A model generated the notes under the pieces. The model was not told the DNA's origin, made no database searches, and worked only from the letters and a program-made list of their open reading frames with translations. Position numbers and translations under genes: made by a program. This document shows, one piece after another, positions 8,309-13,361 of a DNA stretch of 16,936 bases. The DNA is from DATDVD01 sp035290065 (lineage in GTDB: Bacteria > Pseudomonadota > Gammaproteobacteria > Coxiellales > Coxiellaceae): the NCBI GenBank assembly GCA_035290065.1, contig DATDVD010000040.1, positions 1 to 16,936 of the forward strand, read 5' to 3'. Positions within the stretch are counted from its first letter, which is position 1. Each line of letters begins with the position of its first letter.

Positions 8309-8384
8309 TGGGGTGGACGATGGGGATTGAACCCACGACCACTGGTGCCACAGACCAGTGCTCTACCACTGAGCTACGCCCACC
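8309..8384 (-). tRNA. tRNA-His(GTG)
   Basis: The minus strand folds as a 76-nt tRNA with the eight-pair acceptor typical of histidine tRNA: GGTGGGCG pairs with CGTCCACC, so the G-1:C73 identity pair is encoded. The anticodon stem CTGGT/ACCAG holds loop CTGTGGC with anticodon GTG. CCA is encoded at 8309-8311. Its own promoter and a leader hairpin lie upstream; pdxJ follows after 7 nt. Confidence 0.97.
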
Positions 8385-8397
8385 ATGGTATGTGTCA

Positions 8398-8430
8398 CCT
8401 GGATTTTCGCTCTGCTCAATCCAGGCTACT
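8398..8430. repeat. Dispersed palindromic unit, copy 1 (tRNA-His leader)
   Basis: CCTGGATT and AATCCAGG form an 8-bp stem around a 12-nt loop, followed by CTACT. A second 33-nt copy with one mismatch is at 11730-11762. Both copies lie between a promoter and a tRNA gene, so both would be hairpins in the tRNA 5' leader. This looks like a REP-like intergenic repeat. Confidence 0.85.
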
Positions 8431-8441
8431 GAAAGGGGGGT

Positions 8442-8470
8442 ATTCTATGCTGATCCTCTAAAAATCGCAA
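8442..8470 (-). promoter_or_regulatory. Sigma-70-like promoter of tRNA-His
   Basis: On the minus strand: -35 TTGCGA (8465-8470), 17-nt spacer, -10 TAGAAT (8442-8447), followed by a C-rich discriminator. The predicted leader of about 50 nt contains the palindromic unit. It is nearly identical to the tRNA-Arg promoter, both ending in GATCAGCATAGAAT. Confidence 0.75.
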
Positions 8471-8489
8471 ACACACTCTGACAAAAATG

Positions 8490-8563
8490 CGCGCCTGGCA
8501 GGATTCGAACCTGCTACCACCAGCTTAGAAGGCTGATGCTCTATCCAAATGAGCTACAGGCGC
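8490..8563 (-). tRNA. tRNA-Arg(TCT)
   Basis: The minus strand folds as a tRNA: acceptor GCGCCTG/CAGGCGC, D arm GCTC...GAGC, anticodon stem TCAGC/GCTGG with loop CTTCTAA (anticodon TCT), and T arm GCAGG-TTCGAAT-CCTGC. The discriminator is G. The next three bases read CAT rather than CCA, so CCA must be added after transcription, unlike the other three tRNAs here. Confidence 0.96.
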
Positions 8564-8585
8564 ATACTACGCGAATAAGCGTATC

Positions 8586-8614
8586 ATTCTATGCTGATCA
8601 CTTTCCAATCGCAA
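8586..8614 (-). promoter_or_regulatory. Sigma-70-like promoter of tRNA-Arg
   Basis: On the minus strand: -35 TTGCGA (8609-8614), 17-nt spacer, -10 TAGAAT (8586-8591). Transcription would begin about 15 nt before the tRNA. It shares both hexamers, the spacer length and the 3' half of the spacer with the tRNA-His promoter. It lets tRNA-Arg be expressed independently of the tRNA-Pro promoter lying beyond the island. Confidence 0.75.
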
Positions 8615-8688
8615 TCCTTTGAGCCTTCTCTGCTGCCTGCCGCTTTAACTTATTTTATTTAATTTTTAGAGTCTTTTTCCAATAATTA

Positions 8689-8781
8689 TTAAGGAGCAAC
8701 CGGATCCCGGATAATTTCTCGGGTCACAGCACAACGGATCTGCAAGCTAGTATTGCGAGAATGGGGTACTCTTTGCCGCAT
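8689..8781 (-). CDS. Possible small ORF, 30 residues
   Basis: This ATG (8779-8781) has a perfect Shine-Dalgarno, AGGAGG at 8788-8793, with 6-nt spacing. It opens a 30-codon frame ending in TAA and encoding a basic peptide (starts MRQRVPHSRN, ends IIRDPVAP). No family is recognised and there is no signal peptide or membrane segment. It lies between the displaced tRNA-Pro fragment and tRNA-Arg, so before the island inserted it directly followed tRNA-Pro. A peptide, a leader ORF, or chance are all possible; the ribosome-binding site is the only positive evidence. Confidence 0.4.
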   Translation of the reverse strand: MRQRVPHSRNTSLQIRCAVTREIIRDPVAP

Positions 8782-8841
8782 AAACAACCTCCTGCTGAGA
8801 GGGTTAACGGGGTCGCCTAAAAATTTAATAGATTAATTTTA

Positions 8842-8887
8842 TTGGTCGGGGTAGAGGGATTCGAATCCCCGACATCCTGCTCCCAAA
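8842..8887 (-). repeat. Displaced 3' fragment of tRNA-Pro (outer attachment repeat)
   Basis: These 46 bases equal 11639-11684, the half of tRNA-Pro from the anticodon loop to CCA plus one base, with one mismatch at 8866. The copy has no 5' half, so it is not a functional tRNA. The mismatch changes the conserved G53 of the T stem to A, breaking the G53-C61 pair, as expected of a copy free of selection. This is the usual outer scar of an element integrated at a tRNA 3' end. Confidence 0.92.
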
Positions 8888-9018
8888 TGAAATTACTGAT
8901 AAATGCATCCTTTAGGATCAAGAATTACATTGTATTGTTTTTTAGTATGTTGAGAACAAGTTATAATCTGGTTTCTACTATTTAATATGATGAAATGCTA
9001 TCGTTTATGATCCCAAAA

Positions 9019-9039
9019 GTAGCAAATGGGTAGCAAAAA
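9019..9039. repeat. Possible recombinase arm-type repeats, left end
   Basis: Two adjacent GTAGCAAA motifs lie here (9019-9026 and 9030-9037). The extended form GGGTAGCAAAAA (9028-9039) recurs at 11562-11573 near the other end of the island, and a further GTAGCAAAT is on the minus strand near 11539-11547. Repeats of this sort flanking an attachment core are typical of tyrosine integrase arm sites; no integrase is present to confirm it. Confidence 0.45.
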
Positions 9040-9059
9040 TGACGCCCTATTTTTTAAAT

Positions 9060-9090
9060 TTATTGAAATTTTCTCAATAATCTCTAGCAT
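9060..9090 (+). promoter_or_regulatory. Promoter with overlapping inverted repeat, AbiGi-like gene
   Basis: A -35-like TTGAAA (9063-9068), 16-nt spacer and -10-like TAGCAT (9085-9090) precede the AbiGi-like gene. The inverted repeat TTATTGA-N7-TCAATAA (9060-9080) covers the -35, as an operator would. AGGA at 9109-9112 serves as ribosome-binding site. Confidence 0.45.
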
Positions 9091-9119
9091 ACCCCCTTAA
9101 ATTTCCATCAGGAAACGTT

Positions 9120-9983
9120 ATGACACAACGATACATAAGTAACTACCTTCATCACTTCATTTCTAGGCAACACCAAAAAAATGATGAAGAAAATTTTAAG
9201 ATATTAAAAGCGATATTAACCCCTATCAGTGATAATAATACATACTGGCTCTGTGCAACAGGGCCTGAAAAGAAGCCAAATGCCAAGGTTACATATGATA
9301 GACCCTACAGAGTCAATAAATTTGGAGAGTTAGGTGACATTAAAGCCGTATGCTTCTGTGATATACCCCTTAACAAAGACTTAGCTATCCATATGAATAA
9401 ATTTGGAAAATTTGGGATATCATTTAAGAAAGATTTCCTGGTTAAACAAGGTGTCAGACCTGTAACATATATTCCAGAAGGCGGGTTAGTCCAACGAAAC
9501 CAAAACAAAACACTAACCGTTAAAGACAAACATAAGGACACGGACAAGGACAAGAGATTAAAAATAAACAAAGATACTAAAAAATATAAAGATATTATTG
9601 AATATTTTTTAAACCGGCACGATGGATTAGATGAGCTTCTTAACTTATTAGACCAAATTGCTATTAATCAACAAGTTGAAGGTATACGCGATACACTAAA
9701 AAACCATATCTCTCTAATAAGAAACATGCTTGAAATTCACATCCTAGGTTACACAATAGTTTTTAATCCTAATATGGACGATCATGATTTAAATAACTAT
9801 TATTTTGAGCGAGAATGGCGAGTAGTTGGAAATGTTGCGTTCACCATTAATAATGTTGGATACTTCATTGTGCCAACTTATCACTACAGATCAGAACTTA
9901 TCAGTCATCTAAAAACTACAAATGTAGATGTTTCAAATCGTATACTAACCTTTGAAGAATTTGAAAAATGGCCACAACTTTAA
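9120..9983 (+). CDS. AbiGi-like protein (putative abortive infection family, PF10899/DUF2743)
   Basis: The 287-residue soluble protein resembles the AbiGi family, named from one half of the lactococcal AbiG phage-resistance system. The matching features are an N-terminal RYISNYLHHFISR, a central block CFCDIPLNKDLAIHMNKFGKFGISFKKDFL (about 78-107) followed by GVRPVTYIPEGG (111-122), and a C-terminal EREWRVV (230-236) with a following IVPTY segment. Between them (about 125-160) is a very Lys/Asp-rich linker. The role of AbiGi is not established biochemically; it has been proposed to be the antitoxin-like partner of AbiGii. No AbiGii-like gene is next to it. The gene is strongly A-rich compared with the flanking housekeeping genes and lies inside the tRNA-Pro island, both signs of transfer. 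The family call is from memory of motifs and is moderate. Confidence 0.7.
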   Translation: MTQRYISNYLHHFISRQHQKNDEENFKILKAILTPISDNNTYWLCATGPEKKPNAKVTYDRPYRVNKFGELGDIKAVCFCDIPLNKDLAIHMNKFGKFGISFKKDFLVKQGVRPVTYIPEGGLVQRNQNKTLTVKDKHKDTDKDKRLKINKDTKKYKDIIEYFLNRHDGLDELLNLLDQIAINQQVEGIRDTLKNHISLIRNMLEIHILGYTIVFNPNMDDHDLNNYYFEREWRVVGNVAFTINNVGYFIVPTYHYRSELISHLKTTNVDVSNRILTFEEFEKWPQL

Positions 9984-10140
9984 AACTGCAATAGCCACTC
10001 AAAAGTAGGCACTATTAAAATTTCTTTACTATCCACTTTAATCACATCAGAAGCAGATTGCGTAATAATTAAACCCTGTTTACAGCTAATTTCATCCATG
10101 GCCTTAATTAATGCATTCACCTCTTGTTCTTTTTCTCAAA
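9980..10140 (-). pseudogene. C-terminal remnant of a DUF4143-type AAA+ ATPase
   Basis: Read on the minus strand, about 50 codons encode EVNALIKAMDEISC, KQGLIITQSA and KEILIVPTFEWLL, the characteristic C-terminal end of AAA+ ATPases of this superfamily (RE-x2-AL-x2-A, then a LIIT strand and a final VxPxxxWLL). The frame is closed by a stop at 10136-10138. A one-base shift near 10123-10127 joins it to NFEKKNKR, so the ancestral frame may continue to about 10176. Nothing of the Walker A or B region remains. The stop overlaps the end of the convergent AbiGi-like gene by 4 nt. It is not the missing end of the adjacent ATPase, which has its own complete C-terminus. Confidence 0.7.
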
Positions 10141-10143
10141 GTT

Positions 10144-10198
10144 TAATGTCCACTTACAGTGAACATTATATATGAATTATGTTCATTACTAATGAACA
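10144..10198. promoter_or_regulatory. Cluster of operator-like inverted repeats (TGAACA/TGTTCA)
   Basis: Three overlapping dyads occur in 55 bp: TAATGTCCAC-N5-GTGAACATTA (10144-10168, 9 of 10 pairs), TGAACAT with ATGTTCA (10160-10185), and TGTTCATT-ACT-AATGAACA (10180-10198, perfect). Repeated TGAACA half-sites suggest binding by a dimeric regulator. No regulator gene is nearby, so this may be the control region of a lost gene. The rest of 10199-10270 holds nothing I can identify. Confidence 0.5.
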
Positions 10199-10270
10199 AA
10201 CAGTCTCATAAAGGTTTATAGCCGATCGAGTAGCAACTGCTAGTAATCCTATCTATAATTAACAGAACTT

Positions 10271-11473
10271 TTAAGAGAAATTCATTAAAAATTCATGCAA
10301 CTGCGCCACAGGCACCACTAAACATTCTTTAGATAATTGAATACTTTTTCCACCAAAAGTGACTAGCACGAGTTTTTCAACCGAAGGAAACGTTTTTTTA
10401 AAGCTAGCAGGAAGCTTCTCTGGCTGAACATTTTGCATACTCATTTTTGAGTCAAACGCAAGCACAGTGCCTGACTTAGTAATAATCAAAAAATCGATTT
10501 CTTCACCTTCTTTAGTACGCCATAAATAAAGCTGCCAATCTTTACCATAATTTTGTATAAACTTTAAAATTTCAGCAAAAACCAATGTTTCAAATAATGG
10601 CCCTGCCTGTGGACTAGTCATCAATGGCGTCTCAGCTTGCCAACCTTGTAAACGCGCTGCTAAACCTGTATCTAAAAAATAGAATTTGGGTGTTTTAGTC
10701 AATCGTTTGTTTAAATTGCTCGCATAAGGCTTAAGACAGTATACGAGTGCTGTTCGCTGTAAAATACTGACCCATTCTTTAACAGTAACCGCTTGAATAC
10801 CACTATCTCTCGCAATATTGGCATAATCCAACAACATTCCAGTCCTTGCTGCTAACAAGCCTAAAATTACATTAAAAGCTTCTTGCTTTTGAACGCCTGC
10901 ACTTAGCACAATATCTTTTTCAATATAACTTCGAATATAATCATTCAGGTATTGAACCGGCGAAAGTGACATATCAATATAGAGCTCTGGCCAACCTCCT
11001 TTGAACAAAATCTGGCTGATGTTTAAGTTGGGTAAGGCTTGCTGAATTTCATGAACAGTTAACGTATTAAGATAAAAATAACTTGCTCGACCAGCCAAGC
11101 TTTCTTTAATATTTTTGTCCATTAATAATTGATTAGAGCCCGTCATTCTAAATAAAACAGTTAAAGCTTGATTATTTTTAATACGCTCTTTTTTTAGCTC
11201 ATCAACCTGCCGTTTAATTTCTAAAAATAAATTTGGCACATATTGTATTTCATCTAATAAAACAGGCGGCTTAAATTGTTCCAAAAATAATGCTGGATCA
11301 CGGTTAGCCAAATGTCGTAACTGTAAATCATCAAAGGTGACTTCCCGAAAACTCTCTCCTGCAAGATGCGACAGCAAAGTACTCTTTCCACATTGACGTG
11401 GTCCAAGAACCAACTGTACAGGAATGGTCGTATTTCCAGAAAGCCTAGAGGTAATATCTCGTTCAATATACAT
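10271..11473 (-). CDS. AAA+ ATPase with C-terminal DUF4143 domain
   Basis: This 400-residue protein belongs to the common but poorly understood ATPases with an N-terminal AAA domain (AAA_14 type) and a C-terminal DUF4143. Walker A is GPRQCGKST (24-32), Walker B VLLDEIQ (71-77), a sensor-like TGSNQLLM is at 111-118, and LAGRA follows at 127-131. The C-terminal domain has the PD-(D/E)XK-nuclease-like pattern: ETLVFAEIL (295-303), EEIDF (324-328) and DSK (341-343), where many relatives have EVK. Whether it cleaves nucleic acid is unknown. Its length is normal and the frame intact. A consensus promoter places the transcription start at or next to the ATG, so the mRNA is probably leaderless; no Shine-Dalgarno is seen. 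It is cargo of the tRNA-Pro island. Confidence 0.92.
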   Translation of the reverse strand: MYIERDITSRLSGNTTIPVQLVLGPRQCGKSTLLSHLAGESFREVTFDDLQLRHLANRDPALFLEQFKPPVLLDEIQYVPNLFLEIKRQVDELKKERIKNNQALTVLFRMTGSNQLLMDKNIKESLAGRASYFYLNTLTVHEIQQALPNLNISQILFKGGWPELYIDMSLSPVQYLNDYIRSYIEKDIVLSAGVQKQEAFNVILGLLAARTGMLLDYANIARDSGIQAVTVKEWVSILQRTALVYCLKPYASNLNKRLTKTPKFYFLDTGLAARLQGWQAETPLMTSPQAGPLFETLVFAEILKFIQNYGKDWQLYLWRTKEGEEIDFLIITKSGTVLAFDSKMSMQNVQPEKLPASFKKTFPSVEKLVLVTFGGKSIQLSKECLVVPVAQLHEFLMNFS

Positions 11474-11479
11474 CCGACG

Positions 11480-11508
11480 ATTCTAAGTTTCTAGCTTACA
11501 ATTGTCAA
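11480..11508 (-). promoter_or_regulatory. Consensus promoter of the DUF4143 ATPase
   Basis: On the minus strand: perfect -35 TTGACA (11503-11508), 17-nt spacer, -10 TAGAAT (11480-11485). Only six bases separate the -10 from the ATG, so transcription should start at the A of the start codon. Confidence 0.8.
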
Positions 11509-11563
11509 GTTATCTCGCGAAGCCAGGGACTTTTTTAAATTTGCTACTCTCAGATTATATTGG

Positions 11564-11586
11564 GTAGCAAAAAAGCTACTTTTTTT
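11564..11586 (+). terminator. Short hairpin with T-tract near the right island end
   Basis: GTAGC-AAAAAA-GCTAC is a 5-bp stem with a six-A loop, followed by seven T residues on the plus strand. It has the form of a weak intrinsic terminator for rightward transcription. It overlaps the GGGTAGCAAAAA repeat, so it may equally be part of the recombination site. Confidence 0.4.
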
Positions 11587-11639
11587 AGCAAAGCCATGAA
11601 GTAAATAATTTTTATTTCATTGATTTTAAAGTAAATTTT

Positions 11640-11716
11640 TGGTCGGGGTAGAGGGATTCGAACCCCCGACATCCTGCTCCCAAAGCAGGCGCGCTACCAG
11701 ACTGCGCTATACCCCG
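11640..11716 (-). tRNA. tRNA-Pro(TGG)
   Basis: The minus strand folds as a 77-nt tRNA: acceptor CGGGGTA/TACCCCG, anticodon stem CCTGC/GCAGG with loop TTTGGGA (anticodon TGG), T arm GGGGG-TTCGAAT-CCCTC, discriminator A, and an encoded CCA (11640-11642). It is the integration site of the island, whose insertion left this complete copy and displaced a 3' fragment to 8842-8887. Before insertion it stood next to the Arg and His tRNAs. Confidence 0.97.
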
Positions 11717-11729
11717 TTTATGTCTTTCT

Positions 11730-11762
11730 CCTGGATTTTCGCTGTGCTCAATCCAGGCTACT
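11730..11762. repeat. Dispersed palindromic unit, copy 2 (tRNA-Pro leader)
   Basis: Same 33-nt unit as 8398-8430 with one loop mismatch (G at 11744). The CCTGGATT/AATCCAGG stem is intact. It lies between the tRNA-Pro promoter and the tRNA, as copy 1 does for tRNA-His. Confidence 0.85.
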
Positions 11763-11779
11763 ATACAGGTGGAAGGGGG

Positions 11780-11808
11780 ATCATACTGAGACATCTAGAA
11801 GGCGTCAA
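11780..11808 (-). promoter_or_regulatory. Sigma-70-like promoter of tRNA-Pro
   Basis: On the minus strand: -35 TTGACG (11803-11808), 17-nt spacer, -10 TATGAT (11780-11785), each with five of six consensus bases. A run of C follows the -10. The predicted leader of about 57 nt includes the palindromic unit. Confidence 0.8.
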
Positions 11809-11813
11809 TGTTC

Positions 11814-11842
11814 TTGAATATAGATTTAAGTGACGTTACAGT
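11814..11842 (+). promoter_or_regulatory. Candidate promoter of dapD
   Basis: -35 TTGAAT (11814-11819), 17-nt spacer, -10 TACAGT (11837-11842). Six bases (GGGGAC) separate the -10 from the dapD ATG, the same geometry as the ATPase promoter, which would give a leaderless dapD mRNA. Confidence 0.45.
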
Positions 11843-11848
11843 GGGGAC

Positions 11849-12616
11849 ATGACAATACAAAATGATGCTACGTTGAATAACCGCGCCGTTATGGAAGTGA
11901 TTGAAGCCTTAGATCAAGGTACATTACGCGTGGCGGAAAAGAGGAACGACGAGTGGACGGTAAATAGCCTCGCCAAAGAAGCGATTTTAAATTATTTCCG
12001 CTTGCAATCGAATGTGCTAATTGAAAGCGATTTCACTCATTATTACGACAAAATTCCTCTTAAGTTTGAGCATTATACAGCAGAACAATTTCAGCAAGGC
12101 GGTTTTCGCGTGGTGCCCCCCGCCTGTGTGCGAAAAGGCGCTTTTATTGCGAAAAATTGTGTGTTAATGCCAAGCTATATCAATATTGGTGCTTATGTGG
12201 ATGAAGGCACTATGGTGGATACGTGGGCCACGGTCGGCTCGTGCGCACAAATTGGGAAAAACGTTCATTTATCGGGCGGCGTGGGCATTGGAGGAGTGTT
12301 AGAACCGGTGCAAGCTGCTCCCACTATTATTGAAGATAATTGTTTTATTGGTGCACGATCCGAAATTGTGGAAGGAGTGATTGTAGAAGAAGGCTCGGTT
12401 ATTTCTATGGGGGTTTACATTGGCCAGAGTACACCGATTTATAATCGCCAAACGGGCGAGATTTTATACGGTCGCATTCCAAAAGGAAGTGTAGTGATTC
12501 CGGGTAGTTTACCATCCAACGATGGGCGTTACAGTCGATACGCGGCGATTATTATGAAACAAGTAGATGCTAAAACACGAGCCAAAGTATCGTTGAATGA
12601 ACTGTTACGTGATTAA
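11849..12616 (+). CDS. dapD: Tetrahydrodipicolinate N-succinyltransferase DapD
   Basis: DapD transfers succinyl from succinyl-CoA to 2,3,4,5-tetrahydrodipicolinate in the succinylase branch of lysine and diaminopimelate synthesis. From GFRVVPPA (85-92) onward the 255-residue sequence tracks E. coli DapD closely: MPSYINIGAYVDEGTMVDTWATVGS with likely catalytic Asp124 (E. coli Asp141), the left-handed beta-helix repeats, and FIGARSEIVEGVIVEEGSVISMGVYIGQ. It is about 17 residues shorter at the N-terminus than E. coli DapD; an in-frame stop at 11831-11833 rules out a longer start. No convincing Shine-Dalgarno is present. Its stop overlaps the convergent 190-residue gene by 4 nt. The next pathway gene, dapE, begins 4.3 kb further on, after two unrelated genes. 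Confidence 0.96.
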   Translation: MTIQNDATLNNRAVMEVIEALDQGTLRVAEKRNDEWTVNSLAKEAILNYFRLQSNVLIESDFTHYYDKIPLKFEHYTAEQFQQGGFRVVPPACVRKGAFIAKNCVLMPSYINIGAYVDEGTMVDTWATVGSCAQIGKNVHLSGGVGIGGVLEPVQAAPTIIEDNCFIGARSEIVEGVIVEEGSVISMGVYIGQSTPIYNRQTGEILYGRIPKGSVVIPGSLPSNDGRYSRYAAIIMKQVDAKTRAKVSLNELLRD

Positions 12617-13185
12617 CCCTTTGCTCTGAGTCCCTTTCTCCCTTCACGTGCCAAATCACCCTTTTGCCATAAAGCCTCTAGCTCTTCATAGGTAAACACT
12701 CTTTTACCGTGTACCGTGGCATGACGACAGCTGCGGTCAGTAAGGCTTCGATGATAATAATCCAGGGCATGGGGGCATTTTGAAGCTCGCATCCCGTCCA
12801 GGAGTTTACTCCACGCATCCCAGCTATGAGGGACATGCTCTAAGAAAAGTGACAACCCTCGCCGACAGGCATGACGTTCATGCTCAGCCACTAAAGCCAA
12901 GGTGGCGATGAGTTTCTTTAATTCAGTGGCTTTATCATCTTCGACCGAAGGATCATAAGCCGTTAATTGATTTAAAGCCCTCTGTAAATGAGCGGCTTTA
13001 GCATCCCGCCCTACCGTGGCCCATCGAATGTCCGTCAAATGAAGCATTTCTTCACGACAAAAACTCCTCAAAACAGCTGCTACTTTTCCTAAACTGGCTC
13101 GATAATCGCGCTCTTCGGGTGTAGTCGGCAACTCCACCAAACGAACAGGAAGGGTAGATAATGAAACTGATGTAGTAATACGCAT
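12613..13185 (-). CDS. Unknown 190-residue protein with PmrA-like promoter
   Basis: I recognise no family. The protein is soluble, basic and mostly helical in appearance, with several Cys and His residues in its second half (HERHACRRGL, SKCPHALDYYHRS, DRSCRHATVHG) that could bind metal, and a basic C-terminus (LAREGRKGLRAKG). There is no signal peptide or membrane segment. The ATG at 13183-13185 has GAAGGAG 7 nt upstream, a strong ribosome-binding site. A degenerate PmrA-like box with correct spacing lies upstream, and the gene is divergent from the 1142-residue gene, which has a perfect box. It is a weaker effector candidate than its neighbours. Its end overlaps dapD by 4 nt tail to tail. 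Confidence 0.75.
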   Translation of the reverse strand: MRITTSVSLSTLPVRLVELPTTPEERDYRASLGKVAAVLRSFCREEMLHLTDIRWATVGRDAKAAHLQRALNQLTAYDPSVEDDKATELKKLIATLALVAEHERHACRRGLSLFLEHVPHSWDAWSKLLDGMRASKCPHALDYYHRSLTDRSCRHATVHGKRVFTYEELEALWQKGDLAREGRKGLRAKG

Positions 13186-13214
13186 AATAAAACTCCTTCA
13201 TCCCATAGGCCAGC

Positions 13215-13247
13215 ACCCTAGCACTAAAAGCTTAAAATAATCTTAAG
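13215..13247 (-). promoter_or_regulatory. Degenerate PmrA-like promoter of the 190-residue protein gene
   Basis: On the minus strand: CTTAAGATT-AT-TTTAAGCTT (13228-13247), then 7 nt, then -10 TAGGGT (13215-13220). The first half-site matches 8 of 9 consensus bases, the second 6 of 9. The case rests largely on the spacing it shares with the three better boxes. Confidence 0.5.
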
Positions 13248-13361
13248 AGTATTCTGGAAAATGGTACTCTCTCCTCTTTCCGGAACTATTCTAAACAGGC
13301 GTCCATGAAAGGGTAGCCCCATGGGATGATGGTATGCTACTTTTTCAAAGGCCGGGGATGC

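Larger units (their letters stand above)
8842..11684. mobile_element. Integrase-less genomic island inserted at tRNA-Pro(TGG)
   Basis: A 46-bp direct repeat of the tRNA-Pro 3' half brackets this AT-rich segment, the intact tRNA being on the right. The unit between repeats is about 2.8 kb and holds an AbiGi-like gene, a broken ATPase tail, inverted repeats and a DUF4143 ATPase. No integrase, excisionase or replication gene is seen, so it is either a decayed island or a non-autonomous one moved by an integrase elsewhere. Stretches at 8888-9059 and 11509-11639 contain no gene, only short repeats that could be recombinase arm sites. Confidence 0.85.

Noticed and set aside
8183..8481. Plus-strand frames containing WGLNPRPLVPQTSALPLSYA and MGIEPTTTGATDQCSTTELR
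   Set aside because: They are translations across tRNA-His on the opposite strand, not genes.
8824..8840. TTAAT repeats that resemble a PmrA box
   Set aside because: The two TTAAT cores are 8 bp apart instead of 11, and no suitable -10 follows at the expected distance.
9305..9571. 88-codon minus-strand frame opposite the AbiGi-like gene
   Set aside because: It is a low-complexity Leu/Ser shadow of the A-rich coding strand.
11612..11794. Minus-strand frame with GIAQSGSAPALGAGCRGFESLYPD
   Set aside because: It is the sense translation through tRNA-Pro, another familiar tRNA artefact.
11639..11833. Plus-strand frame starting MVGVEGFEPPTSCSQSRRATRLRY
   Set aside because: It is the antisense translation of tRNA-Pro, a well-known false ORF pattern; the segment is the tRNA gene.
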